NCBI RefSeq assembly: GCF_021284745.1
Contig: NZ_CP089925.1
Span: forward strand, 496,001-560,000
Reading direction: 5' to 3'
DNA: 64,000 bases
Source: Lysobacter sp. KIS68-7
GTDB taxonomy: Bacteria; Pseudomonadota; Gammaproteobacteria; Xanthomonadales; Xanthomonadaceae
Shown here: positions 30,301 through 41,506 of the stretch, in pieces
Layout: each line of letters opens with the position of its first letter
How positions within the stretch are numbered: the stretch's first letter is position 1
The notes under the pieces: model-generated
Seen by the model: the letters and a program-made list of their open reading frames with translations, nothing else
The model's database searches: none
Told to the model about the DNA's origin: nothing
Made by a program: the position numbers and the translations under genes

Positions 30301-32903
30301 GGCAACAACCCGAGCAACCGCGCCCGCTCCACCGCATGGTGGCGCGAGCCTGCGGACAGCTTCACGAACAGGCTTTTCAGGTGCGACTTCACGGTCTCGC
30401 CGCTCACGTCGAGATCGCGCGCGATCGCTTTGTTCGGCAAGCCCTTGCGCAGCAGCGCCAACACCTGGAATTCCTTCGCGGTCAGCAGGCCATCCTGCAG
30501 CGGCCGGTCGGGGATCGGCGGTGCGACGCGACCGGGAACGCCGCGCGACTGCGAGAGGAGCCCGACAGCAAGCGGATGCGTATCGGCCGCCAGGCGCGCG
30601 TGGCCCCCGATCGCCGCGAGTTCACGCGCTTCGCGCAACAACGAGGGCGCGCTCTTGTCGCCCCGCTTCGAGGCGACGATCGCGCGCAACACCTTGGTGC
30701 GTTGCACGTCCCCGTCGCGATTGAGGGATTGCGCGAGCGCGTCGGCCAGCGCGAGATGCGCGTCGGCCTCGTCCAGGCGATCCAGCGCAAGTGCGGCTTG
30801 TGCGCGCGAGAACATCACGACGAGGCGATAGCCGGCGCGCAGCGGCAGCCGGTCCGTCGCGTCGAATTCCGGCGCCATCGCTTCGAGCGCCACCAGCAGC
30901 CGTGCCATCGCATCCTTGCGGCCGCGCACGGCATGCAGGCGCAACTGCTCCGCCAAGGCGGCTACGCGCAGGCGCGGCCATCCGCGCCGGATCCCGATGG
31001 CATCCAGGGCCTGCAACGCAGCATGCGCGCGCGCCTCGTCGCCTTCCTCCGATGCGATGCTCGCCAGCGTGCGGTAGGCGCTGAGCACGTTGTCGGGGAA
31101 GCCGCAGCGCTCGATCACGTCGAGCCGGCCGCTGAGCAAGGTGCGCGCCTGCATGAGGTGGCCGCGCTCGTAGCACGCCAGCGCCACGAAGGAGGCATGC
31201 AGGCTCGCGATCATGCCGCGTCGCCCGTGTTGCTCCGCATGCAGCAACGCCGGCATCAATGCGACCTCTGCGCGCGCGGGATGCCCGTCCCACAGATGGC
31301 TCAGCGCGACCAGCATGCGGCCGAACGCAGCCGACAGTCGCACCGTGCCGCTTTCTCCGTATTGCGACTCCTGGGCGACCAGGGCGCGCACTTCCAGCGT
31401 GTCGCCCTCGTGCAGCGCGAGCACGGCGCGCGAGTTGAGCTCGGCCATCGCATGCAAGGGGCCGATGCCTTCCTCGGCGGGTTGCGGCCATTCGGCGAGG
31501 AACCGCGGCAGTTGCCCCACGCGGTCGGCGAACAAGGCCGACACGACGCCGATGCGCAAGGCCATCGCGCGTTCGCGTGGCGTGATGTCCGGCTCATCGA
31601 GCACCGCGTGCGCAATCGCCAGCGCCTGGTCGTTGCGCTCGCCAAGTGCGAGCACCGACGCCGCCACCAGGCGCAGCTCCGTGTCGCCTTCGATCATCGC
31701 CTCGGGAAGCCGTTCCAGCCACTCGCGCGCTTCGGACAGCATGCCGTTGGTCGCAAGCGCCCACAGTGCGCGTGCGGCGTATTCCTGCGCGAGGGCTTCG
31801 TTGCCCGCGGCCAATGCGTGCGTGGCGGCTTCATGGAAGCGGTCGCGTCCGGCATACCAACGCGACGCTCGGCCGTGGAGGGTCGCGCGCTCGCGCGGCG
31901 GCAAGGCCTCGAAGCGGCTGAGCAGGAAGTCGCGCGCGAGCGGTTGCAGGCGCATCCACTCGATGCCTTCGTCGACGACCATGAGGGGCGTTTCGCGCGC
32001 AAGACGATCGAGCATCGCGCGCGACTGCCTGCTGCCGGTCACCGTCTGGAACAGGTCCGCGTCGAAGTGTTCGAGGATGGACGCGCGAACCAGCGCATCT
32101 TCCATGTCCGACGGAAGATGCGCGAACAACGACGTGACGAAGTACTCTTGCAGCGCACCGCGTCGCGCGGACAACGCGCGCGCGGCGCGCGCCGGATCCG
32201 GCTCGCGTTCGATCGAGGAGATCGCGAGCTGCAGGCCGATGGCCCAGCCTTCCGTGGCATCGTGCAGCAGCGCGCGGTCGTCGATCGTCAGCCGATCGCC
32301 GAGGCGTGAGGCGAGGATGGCATCGGATTCGGCGAGGCGCAGGCGCAGGTCTTCGATCCCGAGCGTCGCGCACGCGCCTTTCGCCACCAGTTCGGACAGC
32401 AGCACCGGCAAGGCCACGCGCGAGCCGATCGCGACATGCAGGTTCGGCGGCGCGTTGAGCAGCAGGTATTGCAGCACGCCGCGCACGGTGTCTTCGGGCA
32501 GGCGCTCCGCATCGTCGATCACCAGGCCGACGGGGGCCCTGCGTTCTGCGATCGCGGCGAGCAGCAAGGTCATGCTGGCGTAGACATCGCCGCGGCCGGC
32601 CGCGCGTTCGTCATCCGCTTCGAGTTCGAGCACGCCACCCACACGCATCGCATGGCGGAGCGCCAGCAGGAATCGCACGGGGCGATCGGCATCGCTTGCC
32701 GAACACCATGCGACGTGGGCGCCGACCGCCAGCCAATCGCGCCGCCATTGCAGCAACACCGTCGTCTTGCCGAAGCCCGCGGGCGCGATCACCACCAAGG
32801 CCGTGCATTCGTGCTGGCGTTCGCGCAACAGATGCGCGCGCTGCAGCGTCGCGCCCGGCATCCGCGGCGGCGTGGCCTTCAGCACGAATTCGGACACGTT
32901 CAT
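30297..32903 (-). CDS. MalT-like LuxR-family ATP-dependent regulator (LAL)
   Basis: An 868-residue signal-transduction ATPase with numerous domains. It has an N-terminal Walker A APAGFGKTT (about residues 40-48) and a Walker B-like GLVIDDAERL, a long helical TPR-like sensor region over the middle 500 residues, and a C-terminal LuxR helix-turn-helix (LTAKEFQVLALLRKGLPNKA, SGETVKSHLKSLFVKL). Its ligand is unknown. It begins 39 bases after the histidine kinase gene on the same strand, so the two may be co-transcribed. The start ATG gives MNVSEFVLKATPPRMPG, as in related regulators. Confidence 0.9.
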   Translation of the reverse strand: MNVSEFVLKATPPRMPGATLQRAHLLRERQHECTALVVIAPAGFGKTTVLLQWRRDWLAVGAHVAWCSASDADRPVRFLLALRHAMRVGGVLELEADDERAAGRGDVYASMTLLLAAIAERRAPVGLVIDDAERLPEDTVRGVLQYLLLNAPPNLHVAIGSRVALPVLLSELVAKGACATLGIEDLRLRLAESDAILASRLGDRLTIDDRALLHDATEGWAIGLQLAISSIEREPDPARAARALSARRGALQEYFVTSLFAHLPSDMEDALVRASILEHFDADLFQTVTGSRQSRAMLDRLARETPLMVVDEGIEWMRLQPLARDFLLSRFEALPPRERATLHGRASRWYAGRDRFHEAATHALAAGNEALAQEYAARALWALATNGMLSEAREWLERLPEAMIEGDTELRLVAASVLALGERNDQALAIAHAVLDEPDITPRERAMALRIGVVSALFADRVGQLPRFLAEWPQPAEEGIGPLHAMAELNSRAVLALHEGDTLEVRALVAQESQYGESGTVRLSAAFGRMLVALSHLWDGHPARAEVALMPALLHAEQHGRRGMIASLHASFVALACYERGHLMQARTLLSGRLDVIERCGFPDNVLSAYRTLASIASEEGDEARAHAALQALDAIGIRRGWPRLRVAALAEQLRLHAVRGRKDAMARLLVALEAMAPEFDATDRLPLRAGYRLVVMFSRAQAALALDRLDEADAHLALADALAQSLNRDGDVQRTKVLRAIVASKRGDKSAPSLLREARELAAIGGHARLAADTHPLAVGLLSQSRGVPGRVAPPIPDRPLQDGLLTAKEFQVLALLRKGLPNKAIARDLDVSGETVKSHLKSLFVKLSAGSRHHAVERARLLGLLP

Positions 32904-32942
32904 GCGGCGCGAGCGTACCGGTTCATCCCCAGGGCTGCACCT

Positions 32943-34061
32943 TCAGTCGCGCGGCAGCACCATCGTGAACGTCGTGGCCCCATCCGCGGAATCGGCGCGG
33001 ATGCTGCCGCCATGCGCAGTGGCGATCTGGCTGACGATGAACAAGCCGAGGCCGAGGCTCAGGCGCTCGGTTTCGCCCTGCGCGACGCCACCGCGCCGGA
33101 GCGGTTCGAACATCAGGTCCAGCGTGTCGCGCGAGATCGGGGCGCCGACATTGCCGACGACGACTTCCGCATCGGTCCCGCGGTCGCGCACCTCGACGCG
33201 GATCTGTCCGCCGCGCGCGCCGTATTTCGATGCATTCACCACGAGGTTGGCGAGGGCTTCGCGGACCCGCGGACCGTCGAACTTCCCTTGCACGGCCGCC
33301 TCGGCGCGGTACTCGATGCGGGCCTCGGGCATGGAAGCCTGCAGCAGTTCGATTTCTTCCCGACAGCCGTTGGCCAAATCGACCTCGGTCCGTTCGATCT
33401 CGAAGCCGACCCCAAGTTGCGCGCGGTTGTAGACCAGCAGCTTGTCCAGCAACTCGCCCATGCGCCTGCCGCTGCGGATGAGGCGCTGCGCCGCCGTGGC
33501 GACCGGTGCATCCACGGCCATGCGCGCGATCAGCTCCGAGGTCATCAGGATGGCGCTCAGCGGACTGCGCAGATCGTGGCCGAGCACGCCCAGGAAGACA
33601 TTCCGCCAACGCTCGACCTCTTCCGCGTAATGGCCGACGGACTCGGCGATGGCTTCGTCGATCGCCTCGTTGAAGCGGGTGACCTCTTCCGGCGATGCCG
33701 ATGCGGCGCCGGGCGAATCCGCCCACAGCCGCAGCACCGAGGCGCGCAATGCGCGGTATTCCGACACGAGGTGGGAAATACTGAAGCCGCTGTGCGCGCG
33801 GAACAGCGCGTGGGTGCCTGCCGCGGTCCTGGGGGCACCCAACGCCGCCAACGCGCGCCCTTCGGATTTTTCGATTTCCTCGGCGCGCGTCTGCGGCATG
33901 CGCAGGTCCGTCACGATCGCCTCAACGATGTCCGGGAGGTGGTCGCGCAATGCGACCTCGTCCAACGGCGTGCCCACGTCGACGGACCTTGCGAACACCA
34001 TCGCGTGGTCGACGATGGTGTCCGAATTGCGCTCGATGAAGTCCGCCAAGCCCGTGGTCAT
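32943..34061 (-). CDS. Soluble sensor histidine kinase with RsbRD-like N-terminus
   Basis: A 372-residue kinase with no membrane helix. Residues ~1-145 are an all-helical domain resembling the RsbRD N-terminal (globin-like sensory) type. The phosphoacceptor is H161 in LGVLGHDLRSPL. The HATPase has an N box (ALANLVVNASKYG) and G2 box (LSLGLGLFIV), but the G1 position reads GNVGAPI rather than D-x-G-x-G, a variant seen in some kinase groups. No response regulator is adjacent; the MalT-like gene downstream has no receiver domain. Confidence 0.87.
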   Translation of the reverse strand: MTTGLADFIERNSDTIVDHAMVFARSVDVGTPLDEVALRDHLPDIVEAIVTDLRMPQTRAEEIEKSEGRALAALGAPRTAAGTHALFRAHSGFSISHLVSEYRALRASVLRLWADSPGAASASPEEVTRFNEAIDEAIAESVGHYAEEVERWRNVFLGVLGHDLRSPLSAILMTSELIARMAVDAPVATAAQRLIRSGRRMGELLDKLLVYNRAQLGVGFEIERTEVDLANGCREEIELLQASMPEARIEYRAEAAVQGKFDGPRVREALANLVVNASKYGARGGQIRVEVRDRGTDAEVVVGNVGAPISRDTLDLMFEPLRRGGVAQGETERLSLGLGLFIVSQIATAHGGSIRADSADGATTFTMVLPRD

Positions 34062-34122
34062 GTCATCGCCCCTGTGCCGGAAACCGCTGGCGCATCCTAG
34101 CCCCCTGTCCGGCGGGGCCTCG

Positions 34123-34341
34123 TCACGCGTCGCTTTGCGAGGCGTCGTCGCGCGCCGGTTCGTCGGGTTCGCGGCCTTGCGCCTGCGGCGCGGGGCTGCC
34201 GGTCGCCTGGATGTCGCGATCGATGTCGGCCTTGCGCTCGGCTTGCTGCGAGGGCGGCTGCGAATCCACTTCCTGCCCTTGTTGGCCCGGCGCGGTCTTC
34301 TGGTCCTGGCGGCCCTGGTCCTGGCTCTGGTTCTGTCCCAT
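34123..34341 (-). CDS. Small Gln/Asp-rich hydrophilic protein, unknown function
   Basis: A 72-residue low-complexity protein (MGQNQSQDQGRQDQK at the start, DDASQSDA at the end), predicted to be disordered. It lies upstream of the kinase gene on the same strand, 61 bases apart. Small proteins of this composition are often stress- or desiccation-related, but no family is recognised. The ATG at 34341 is preferred over 34419, which would add a different, basic N-terminus. Confidence 0.5.
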   Translation of the reverse strand: MGQNQSQDQGRQDQKTAPGQQGQEVDSQPPSQQAERKADIDRDIQATGSPAPQAQGREPDEPARDDASQSDA

Positions 34342-34491
34342 GTCCTGCTCCTGGTTGGATGCGATGTCGATGCGACGCCGCCCACCACGATTGCGCTTTG
34401 TCGCGTCGTCGCGATGCATGCGCGCGCGACCTGAATGGTCGCGCGACGCAACGCAGCCTGAACCCTTCGGCAGGAGGCGCGCGATGTGGCG

Positions 34492-35037
34492 CTAGCCGCC
34501 CGATTTCGCCGGCGCCTGCACCTCGTCGTACGTGCCCACGAGTTCGCCCTTGGCGATGACGTGGCCGGCCGCGGCCTTCAGCAACGCATCGCGGTCGGCG
34601 CCTGGCGGCAGATCGAGCGTCGTGTCGAGCGCGTAGATCTCGAAGTGATAGTGGTGCGGTCCATCCGACACCGGCGGACGCGGGCCGAAGTAACCCGCAT
34701 TCCCGGTGCCCGCCCTGCCCTGTCGTCCTGCGCCTTTGCCTTCCGCCAACGACGTGGTCGTCGCGGGGATGTTCCAGGCCACCCAATGCACGAAGGGCGT
34801 GGGCGTCGGCGCATCGGGGTCTTCCACGATCAGCGCGTAGGACTTCGCACCTGCGACGGCCTCCCACTTCAGCGCGGGCGAGACATTCTCGTGGTACGCG
34901 CTGTACTTCGCGGGGATCGCCGCGCCAGCGCGGAACACGGGCGAGGTCACGGTGAGCGTGCCCTGCGCCCATGCGCCGGAACTCGCCAGCGCGCACACGA
35001 TGAGGAGGATGCCTTTCCTAAACATGGTGCGCCTCAT
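34492..35037 (-). CDS. YbhB/PEBP-family periplasmic protein
   Basis: A 181-residue phosphatidylethanolamine-binding-like protein. A signal peptide (GILLIVCALASSGAWAQ) precedes the family core: SPALKWEAVAGAKSYALIVEDPDAPTP in two parts, HWVAWNIP, YFGPRPP and HHYHFEIYALD. The function of bacterial PEBP proteins is poorly known. The ATG at 35037 overlaps the GFA stop as ATGA; an ATG at 35025 is an alternative that also keeps the signal peptide. It is the third gene of the TetR operon. Confidence 0.88.
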   Translation of the reverse strand: MRRTMFRKGILLIVCALASSGAWAQGTLTVTSPVFRAGAAIPAKYSAYHENVSPALKWEAVAGAKSYALIVEDPDAPTPTPFVHWVAWNIPATTTSLAEGKGAGRQGRAGTGNAGYFGPRPPVSDGPHHYHFEIYALDTTLDLPPGADRDALLKAAAGHVIAKGELVGTYDEVQAPAKSGG

Positions 35038-35462
35038 TCGGGGAGCGTTTCGCCGCTTCCGCCCAGGTCCGCGGGGAAGTCCTTCATCTTCGGCAACCCA
35101 TCCTTCATCGGCAGGACCGTGTCGGCGTAGTTGACGTGCACCGCAGGCACGAACTTCAGCGTCGGCAGCGTGGCTGCATACACGTCGATCAGCTTGGCCG
35201 GCGGATGGTTGGTCATCAGATGCCCGCCGCACTTCGTGCAGTACTGGCGATCGCTGAAGTCGGTCTTGCTGAAGTGGCCGACGAACTCGGCGCCGCGCGT
35301 CACGCGCACCGCATCGGGCTGCCAGAGCGTGAAGGCATTGACCGGTGCCGCCGACCAGCTGCGACAAGAATTGCAGTGGCAGAAACCCATGGCCACCGGC
35401 GCACCGGTGGTTTCGACTTCGACAGCGCCGCAGAAACACGCGCCGCGATACGTATCGCTCAT
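35034..35462 (-). CDS. GFA-family zinc protein (CENP-V/GFA fold)
   Basis: A 142-residue member of the family named after glutathione-dependent formaldehyde-activating enzyme. Zinc-binding cysteines are in GACFCGAVEVE, FCHCNSCRSWS and QYCTKCGGHL. Real catalytic activity is doubtful for many members. It overlaps both neighbours by 4 bases (TetR upstream, PEBP downstream), so the three genes are translationally coupled. Confidence 0.9.
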   Translation of the reverse strand: MSDTYRGACFCGAVEVETTGAPVAMGFCHCNSCRSWSAAPVNAFTLWQPDAVRVTRGAEFVGHFSKTDFSDRQYCTKCGGHLMTNHPPAKLIDVYAATLPTLKFVPAVHVNYADTVLPMKDGLPKMKDFPADLGGSGETLPE

Positions 35463-36070
35463 GACGATCTCCTGGGGGAAGGACGCCGTGTCGCCGGCGT
35501 CGTGCGGTTCGATTCGAGGGTCTGCATCGCGCTGTCGAAGGCGCGCAGCATCGTGGTCGGATCATCGAGCGCCCAGGCGACGAAGCTGCCGCCTTCGAGC
35601 GCGCCGAGCAGCAGGTGCGCGGCTTCGCGCGATGCGATCTGCGGCGACAGGGTGCCTGCCGCGATGCCTTCGTCGATCTGCGCGACCAGCCAGTCGAGAT
35701 GCAGTTGGAAGAAGCGCTCGAGCACGGGCTTCATGCCTTCGGGCATGGCGTCGCGTTCGGCCGACAGCGCGCCGCACAGCGGCAGCAGTCCGCGCTCGAT
35801 GCCTTCGAAGAACAGACGCGCGTACGCACGCAGTCGTGCGCGCACGTCGGGTTGCGTGGCCGTGAGATCCGCCAGCGTGGCGACGAACTTCGCGAGGTAT
35901 TCGTCGACCAGCGCCGCCAGCAAGGCTTCCTTGGTCGGGAAGTGGTGGTGGATGCTCGCCTTGCGGATGGCGATGCGTTCGGCGAGGTCGGCGTAACTGA
36001 AGGCCGCATAGCCCCGGGTCCTCAGCAGGACCTCCGCTTCGGCGAGCAACCTGGCGCGCGTCTCGGGCAT
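35459..36070 (-). CDS. TetR-family repressor
   Basis: A 203-residue regulator. The N-terminal helix-turn-helix covers residues ~1-50 (RGYAAFSYADLAERIAIRKA, SIHHHFPTKEALLAALV). The C-terminal domain has the tetracyclin-repressor-like C-terminal pattern (FFEGIERGLLPLCGALSAE) found in AcuR/YcdC-like regulators of reactive small molecules. An 18-bp palindrome 11 bases upstream of the start suggests autoregulation of the TetR-GFA-PEBP operon. Confidence 0.92.
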   Translation of the reverse strand: MPETRARLLAEAEVLLRTRGYAAFSYADLAERIAIRKASIHHHFPTKEALLAALVDEYLAKFVATLADLTATQPDVRARLRAYARLFFEGIERGLLPLCGALSAERDAMPEGMKPVLERFFQLHLDWLVAQIDEGIAAGTLSPQIASREAAHLLLGALEGGSFVAWALDDPTTMLRAFDSAMQTLESNRTTPATRRPSPRRSS

Positions 36071-36080
36071 GCAGCTATTT

Positions 36081-36098
36081 GCCTACTAGTAGGTAGGC
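36081..36098 (-). promoter_or_regulatory. TetR operator palindrome
   Basis: GCCTACTAGTAGGTAGGC: the outer arms GCCTAC and GTAGGC are perfect inverted repeats and an inner CCTACTAGTAGG is also a perfect 12-bp palindrome. It is 11 bases upstream of the TetR start codon, in the AT-richest part of the gap, as expected for a TetR binding site. Confidence 0.7.
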
Positions 36099-36143
36099 GC
36101 GCGCAAGTGCTTAAAAATGAGGGTTATGGCTGAGCCTGGCGCG

Positions 36144-36178
36144 CAAAAGGAAACCCGGCCGGAGCCGGGTTCCTTTCC
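36144..36178 (-). terminator. Intrinsic terminator of katG
   Basis: Read on the minus strand, a stem AACCCGGC/GCCGGGTT (64-71 paired with 52-59 of 36100) with loop TCCG, extended by GGAA/TTCC, is followed by CCTTTTG. It starts 14 bases after the katG stop. This is the best intrinsic terminator in the window. Confidence 0.85.
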
Positions 36179-36191
36179 AAAGGCGCGGGCC

Positions 36192-38405
<2,214 letters not shown>

Positions 38406-38481
38406 TTAAGCCGCCGTCCGCGATCGGGAAAATCGAATGATCGAATCGAGGCGATAGGCCGGTTGAATCGCCGCGGCGACG

Positions 38482-39540
38482 CTAATGGCCGAGTTCGGCC
38501 GCCAGCGTTTGCACCAGGCGCTGCGTGGACATCGGGCGCACGCGCGGCGCGCCCTCGCCGGCCCATTGCGCGCCCCATCCGCTGGAACCGGCGGCCTTCG
38601 CGGCCGCGTGCAGGGCTTTGCCCGCGTCGTAGGCGATGGGGTAATCGGGGATCGCGTCGGGCGCGACGTCGTCGCCCAGGCGGGTGAAGTCGTTGCGCAG
38701 GCAGCGTGCGGGGCGGCCGGAGATCGCGCGTGTCATCTGCGTGTGGTGTGCGTCCTCACCCAGCAGGCGCGCGCGATAACCCGCATCGGCCAGCGACTCA
38801 TCGGTGGCGACGAACGCCGTGCCGAGCTGCGCAGCGCTCGCGCCGAGGGCCAGCATCGCCGCGATGTCGGCGCCGTCCATCAAGCCACCCGCGGCGACGA
38901 TGGGCAGCGACGCGCGTTGCGCCAGCGTGCGCACGAGGTCGGCGGTCGTCATCCGTGCGTCGTCTGCGTCGGGATCGAACACGCCGCGATGCCCGCCGGC
39001 TTCGAATCCCTGCGCCACGATCGCATCGAGCCCTGCCGTTTCGATCGCGCGCGCCTCGCGCAGGCAGGTCGCCGTGGCGAGCAGCACGATCCCCGCCCCG
39101 CGCAGGCGCACGATCTGGTCCGTGCGCGCCAGGCCGAAATGGAAACTCACCACGCGCGGGCGCTCCTCGCACAGCATCGCGCACATCGCATCGTCGACGA
39201 GGAAGGAGGTGTAGACCTCGCGGAGTTCTGCTGGGGGTTGCGCGTGGAAGCGTTCGAACTCGGGCTGCAGGCGCTGCAGCCAGGCCGCTTCCCTGTGCGG
39301 ATCGACGCGCGCGGGCCGATGCGTGAACACGTTGACGTGTAATGGCCCTGCGCTTGCGGCCTTGAAGGCGCGGATCGCCTCGCGCGCCTGGTCCGCCGTC
39401 ATCGCGCCGACGCCGAGCGAGCCCAGGGCGCCCGCGTTCGAAGCCGCCGCAGCCATGGCCGGCGTCGACACGCCCGCCATCGGCGCCTGCACGATCGGCA
39501 GGCCGATCCCGAGCCTGTCCAGCAAGGCCGCGTTCGCCAT
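38482..39540 (-). CDS. Nitronate monooxygenase (NMO/2-nitropropane dioxygenase family)
   Basis: A 352-residue FMN-dependent TIM-barrel enzyme that oxidises toxic nitronates. Motifs: PIVQAPMAGVSTPAMAAAAS at the N-terminus, QGFEAGGHRG (with the catalytic histidine), IVAAGGLMDGADIAAMLALG and AQLGTAFVATDES. The start is uncertain among ATGs at 39540, 39549 and 39552. It is divergent from the SnoaL-like gene. Confidence 0.9.
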   Translation of the reverse strand: MANAALLDRLGIGLPIVQAPMAGVSTPAMAAAASNAGALGSLGVGAMTADQAREAIRAFKAASAGPLHVNVFTHRPARVDPHREAAWLQRLQPEFERFHAQPPAELREVYTSFLVDDAMCAMLCEERPRVVSFHFGLARTDQIVRLRGAGIVLLATATCLREARAIETAGLDAIVAQGFEAGGHRGVFDPDADDARMTTADLVRTLAQRASLPIVAAGGLMDGADIAAMLALGASAAQLGTAFVATDESLADAGYRARLLGEDAHHTQMTRAISGRPARCLRNDFTRLGDDVAPDAIPDYPIAYDAGKALHAAAKAAGSSGWGAQWAGEGAPRVRPMSTQRLVQTLAAELGH

Positions 39541-39594
39541 GGCCGCCATCATGCCCTGAAGTATGCTGGCCGCCCCATCACGCAGCGACGCCCC

Positions 39595-40002
39595 ATGGAC
39601 GCCACCGCCCTCATCCACGCCTATTACGACGCCTTCAATCGCGGCAACCGCGAAGGGATGCTGGCGCTGCTGACCGACGATGTCGTGCACGACCTCAACC
39701 AGGGCGCGCGGGAAACCGGGCGCGAGGCGTTCCGCGATTTCATGGCGCGCATGGACCGCTGCTACACGGAGCAGCTTCGCGCGATCACGGTGATGGTGAA
39801 CCCCGACGGCAAGCGCGCCTCCGCCGAATACATCGTGCATGGCGTGTACAAGGCGGACGACGAAGGCCTGCCGAAGGCCACCGGCCAGATGTACGTATTG
39901 CCGGGCGGCGCGTTCTTCGACATCCGCGACGGCCGCATCGCGCGCGTCACCAACTATTACAACCTCGGCGACTGGATCGCGCAGGTGCAGGGCACTCGGT
40001 GA
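39595..40002 (+). CDS. SnoaL/NTF2-like protein
   Basis: A 135-residue cone-fold protein (YYDAFNRGNREGMLALLTDDV, NYYNLGDWIAQV at the end) similar to ketosteroid-isomerase-related enzymes of unknown substrate. TATGCT at 39562-39567 could be its -10. It is the first gene of a short operon; its TGA overlaps the GNAT start (GTGA). Confidence 0.87.
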   Translation: MDATALIHAYYDAFNRGNREGMLALLTDDVVHDLNQGARETGREAFRDFMARMDRCYTEQLRAITVMVNPDGKRASAEYIVHGVYKADDEGLPKATGQMYVLPGGAFFDIRDGRIARVTNYYNLGDWIAQVQGTR

Positions 40003-40604
40003 GTTCAGTGCGCGTCGACGCGATGCCGGGGCCCGCGATCGGCGAGCACATCGCCGACATCGCACAGCTGCGCATCGCGGTGTTCCGCGAGTGGCCGTAC
40101 CTGTACGACGGCGACCTCGGGTACGAAGCGACGTACCTGTCGACCTACACGCGCGCGCCGGACAGCGTGGTCGTGTTGGCCTTCGACGGCGATCGCCTCG
40201 TCGGCGCCTCCACCGGCCTGCCGTTGGCCGACGAGGACGAGGAATACAAAGCGCCGTTCCTCGCGAACGGCCTCGACGTCGAGCGCGTGTTTTATTGCGG
40301 CGAATCCGTGTTGCTCCCCGCCTATCGCGGGCGCGGCCTCGGGCACGCCTTCTTCGACGCCCGCGAGGCGCATGCGCGCGCGCTCGGGCGTTTCGACACC
40401 ATCGCGTTCGCGGCCGTGGATCGCGAAGCCGGCGATCCGCGCCGCCCCGCTGGCCATCGCGGCAACGAAGCGTTCTGGGACAAGCGCGGCTACGCGCGCC
40501 ATCCGGGCATGACGATGCACCTGGCGTGGAAGGAAATCGGCGAGGCGGCCGAAAGCGAGAAGCCGCTGACCTTCTGGATGCACCCCTTGGAGGCGACCGC
40601 ATGA
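39999..40604 (+). CDS. GNAT-family acetyltransferase
   Basis: A 201-residue acyltransferase with acetyl-CoA motif A in YCGESVLLPAYRGRGLGHAF (about residues 98-117) and a C-terminal HPGMTMHLAWKEI strand. The GTG start is chosen because it overlaps the preceding stop. The next gene overlaps by ATGA. This acetyltransferase-nitrilase pairing is common and may modify and hydrolyse a shared amide substrate, but the substrate is unknown. Confidence 0.85.
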   Translation: MSSVRVDAMPGPAIGEHIADIAQLRIAVFREWPYLYDGDLGYEATYLSTYTRAPDSVVVLAFDGDRLVGASTGLPLADEDEEYKAPFLANGLDVERVFYCGESVLLPAYRGRGLGHAFFDAREAHARALGRFDTIAFAAVDREAGDPRRPAGHRGNEAFWDKRGYARHPGMTMHLAWKEIGEAAESEKPLTFWMHPLEATA

Positions 40605-41479
40605 AAGTGGCCGTCGCGAAATATGCGGTCGGGATGCCTGCGGACTTCGAGGCGTTCGCCGCGCGCCAGCGCGCGATGCTGTCGGAGGCCGCGCACGCGG
40701 GGGCACGCATTGCGGTGTTTCCGGAATACCTCGCGCTGGAACTGGCGGCGACGTTCGAAGAACGCATCCGCAGCGACCTCCGCGCCTCGCTCGCCGAACT
40801 GCAGGTCTTTCGCGATGCCTGGCTTGCGCTGTACGCGGATCTTGCGCGCGAGACGGGCATGTTCCTCCAACCGGGCACGTTCCTCGTCGACATCGGCGAC
40901 GGGCACTATCGCAACCGCGCGTGGTGGTTCGCGCCCGACGGTCGCCGCGGCTTCCAGGACAAGCTGCAACTCACGGCGTTCGAGAAGGAGACGGGCGTGA
41001 TCGAAGGCGGCGACGCGCTGCACGTGGTCGACGCGCATGGCCTTCGCCTCGGCATCAGCGTGTGCTACGACAGCGAATTCCCGTTGCCGGTGCGCGCGCA
41101 ACGCGATGCGGGGGCGCGCTTGTTGCTCGTGCCCAGTTGCACGGATACGGAAGCCGGCGCGCGCAGGGTCGAAGTGGGCTGCCTGGCGCGCGCGCTCGAG
41201 AACCGCGTGTTCGTCGCGCAATCGGTGACCGCCGGCCTCGCGCCGTGGAGCCCGGCCCTGGACGTGAACACCGGCGAGGCCACGCTCTACGCGCCGATGG
41301 ACCGCGGCCTGCCGGCGGACGGCATCGTCGCGCGCACGCGCGGGCACCAGGCCTGGGCGGTGGCGGACCTCGACTTCGATGCGCTGGAGGCGAGCCGGGC
41401 CGAGGCGCAGGTGGCCAACGACTTCGATTGGCCCGGGCAACTCGCACCGGGATTGCGGCAGGCGCGCATCGAGGACTAG
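40601..41479 (+). CDS. Carbon-nitrogen hydrolase (nitrilase superfamily)
   Basis: A 292-residue amidase-like enzyme with the Glu-Lys-Cys triad at E42 (VFPEYLALE), K121 (FQDKLQLT) and C155 (ISVCYDSEFPL). The ATG at 40601 overlaps the GNAT stop by four bases. Substrate unknown; omega-amidase, N-carbamoyl or amide substrates are possible. An FNR gene starts 27 bases downstream and may partly depend on read-through from this operon. Confidence 0.92.
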   Translation: MKVAVAKYAVGMPADFEAFAARQRAMLSEAAHAGARIAVFPEYLALELAATFEERIRSDLRASLAELQVFRDAWLALYADLARETGMFLQPGTFLVDIGDGHYRNRAWWFAPDGRRGFQDKLQLTAFEKETGVIEGGDALHVVDAHGLRLGISVCYDSEFPLPVRAQRDAGARLLLVPSCTDTEAGARRVEVGCLARALENRVFVAQSVTAGLAPWSPALDVNTGEATLYAPMDRGLPADGIVARTRGHQAWAVADLDFDALEASRAEAQVANDFDWPGQLAPGLRQARIED

Positions 41480-41506
41480 AAGGCGTCCGGCCCGTAGAAT
41501 ACGCAC

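Noticed and set aside
38482-40893. An 803-residue frame including nitronate monooxygenase
   Set aside because: The N-terminal 450 residues are antisense shadow of the SnoaL, GNAT and hydrolase genes; the family domain starts only at about 39540.
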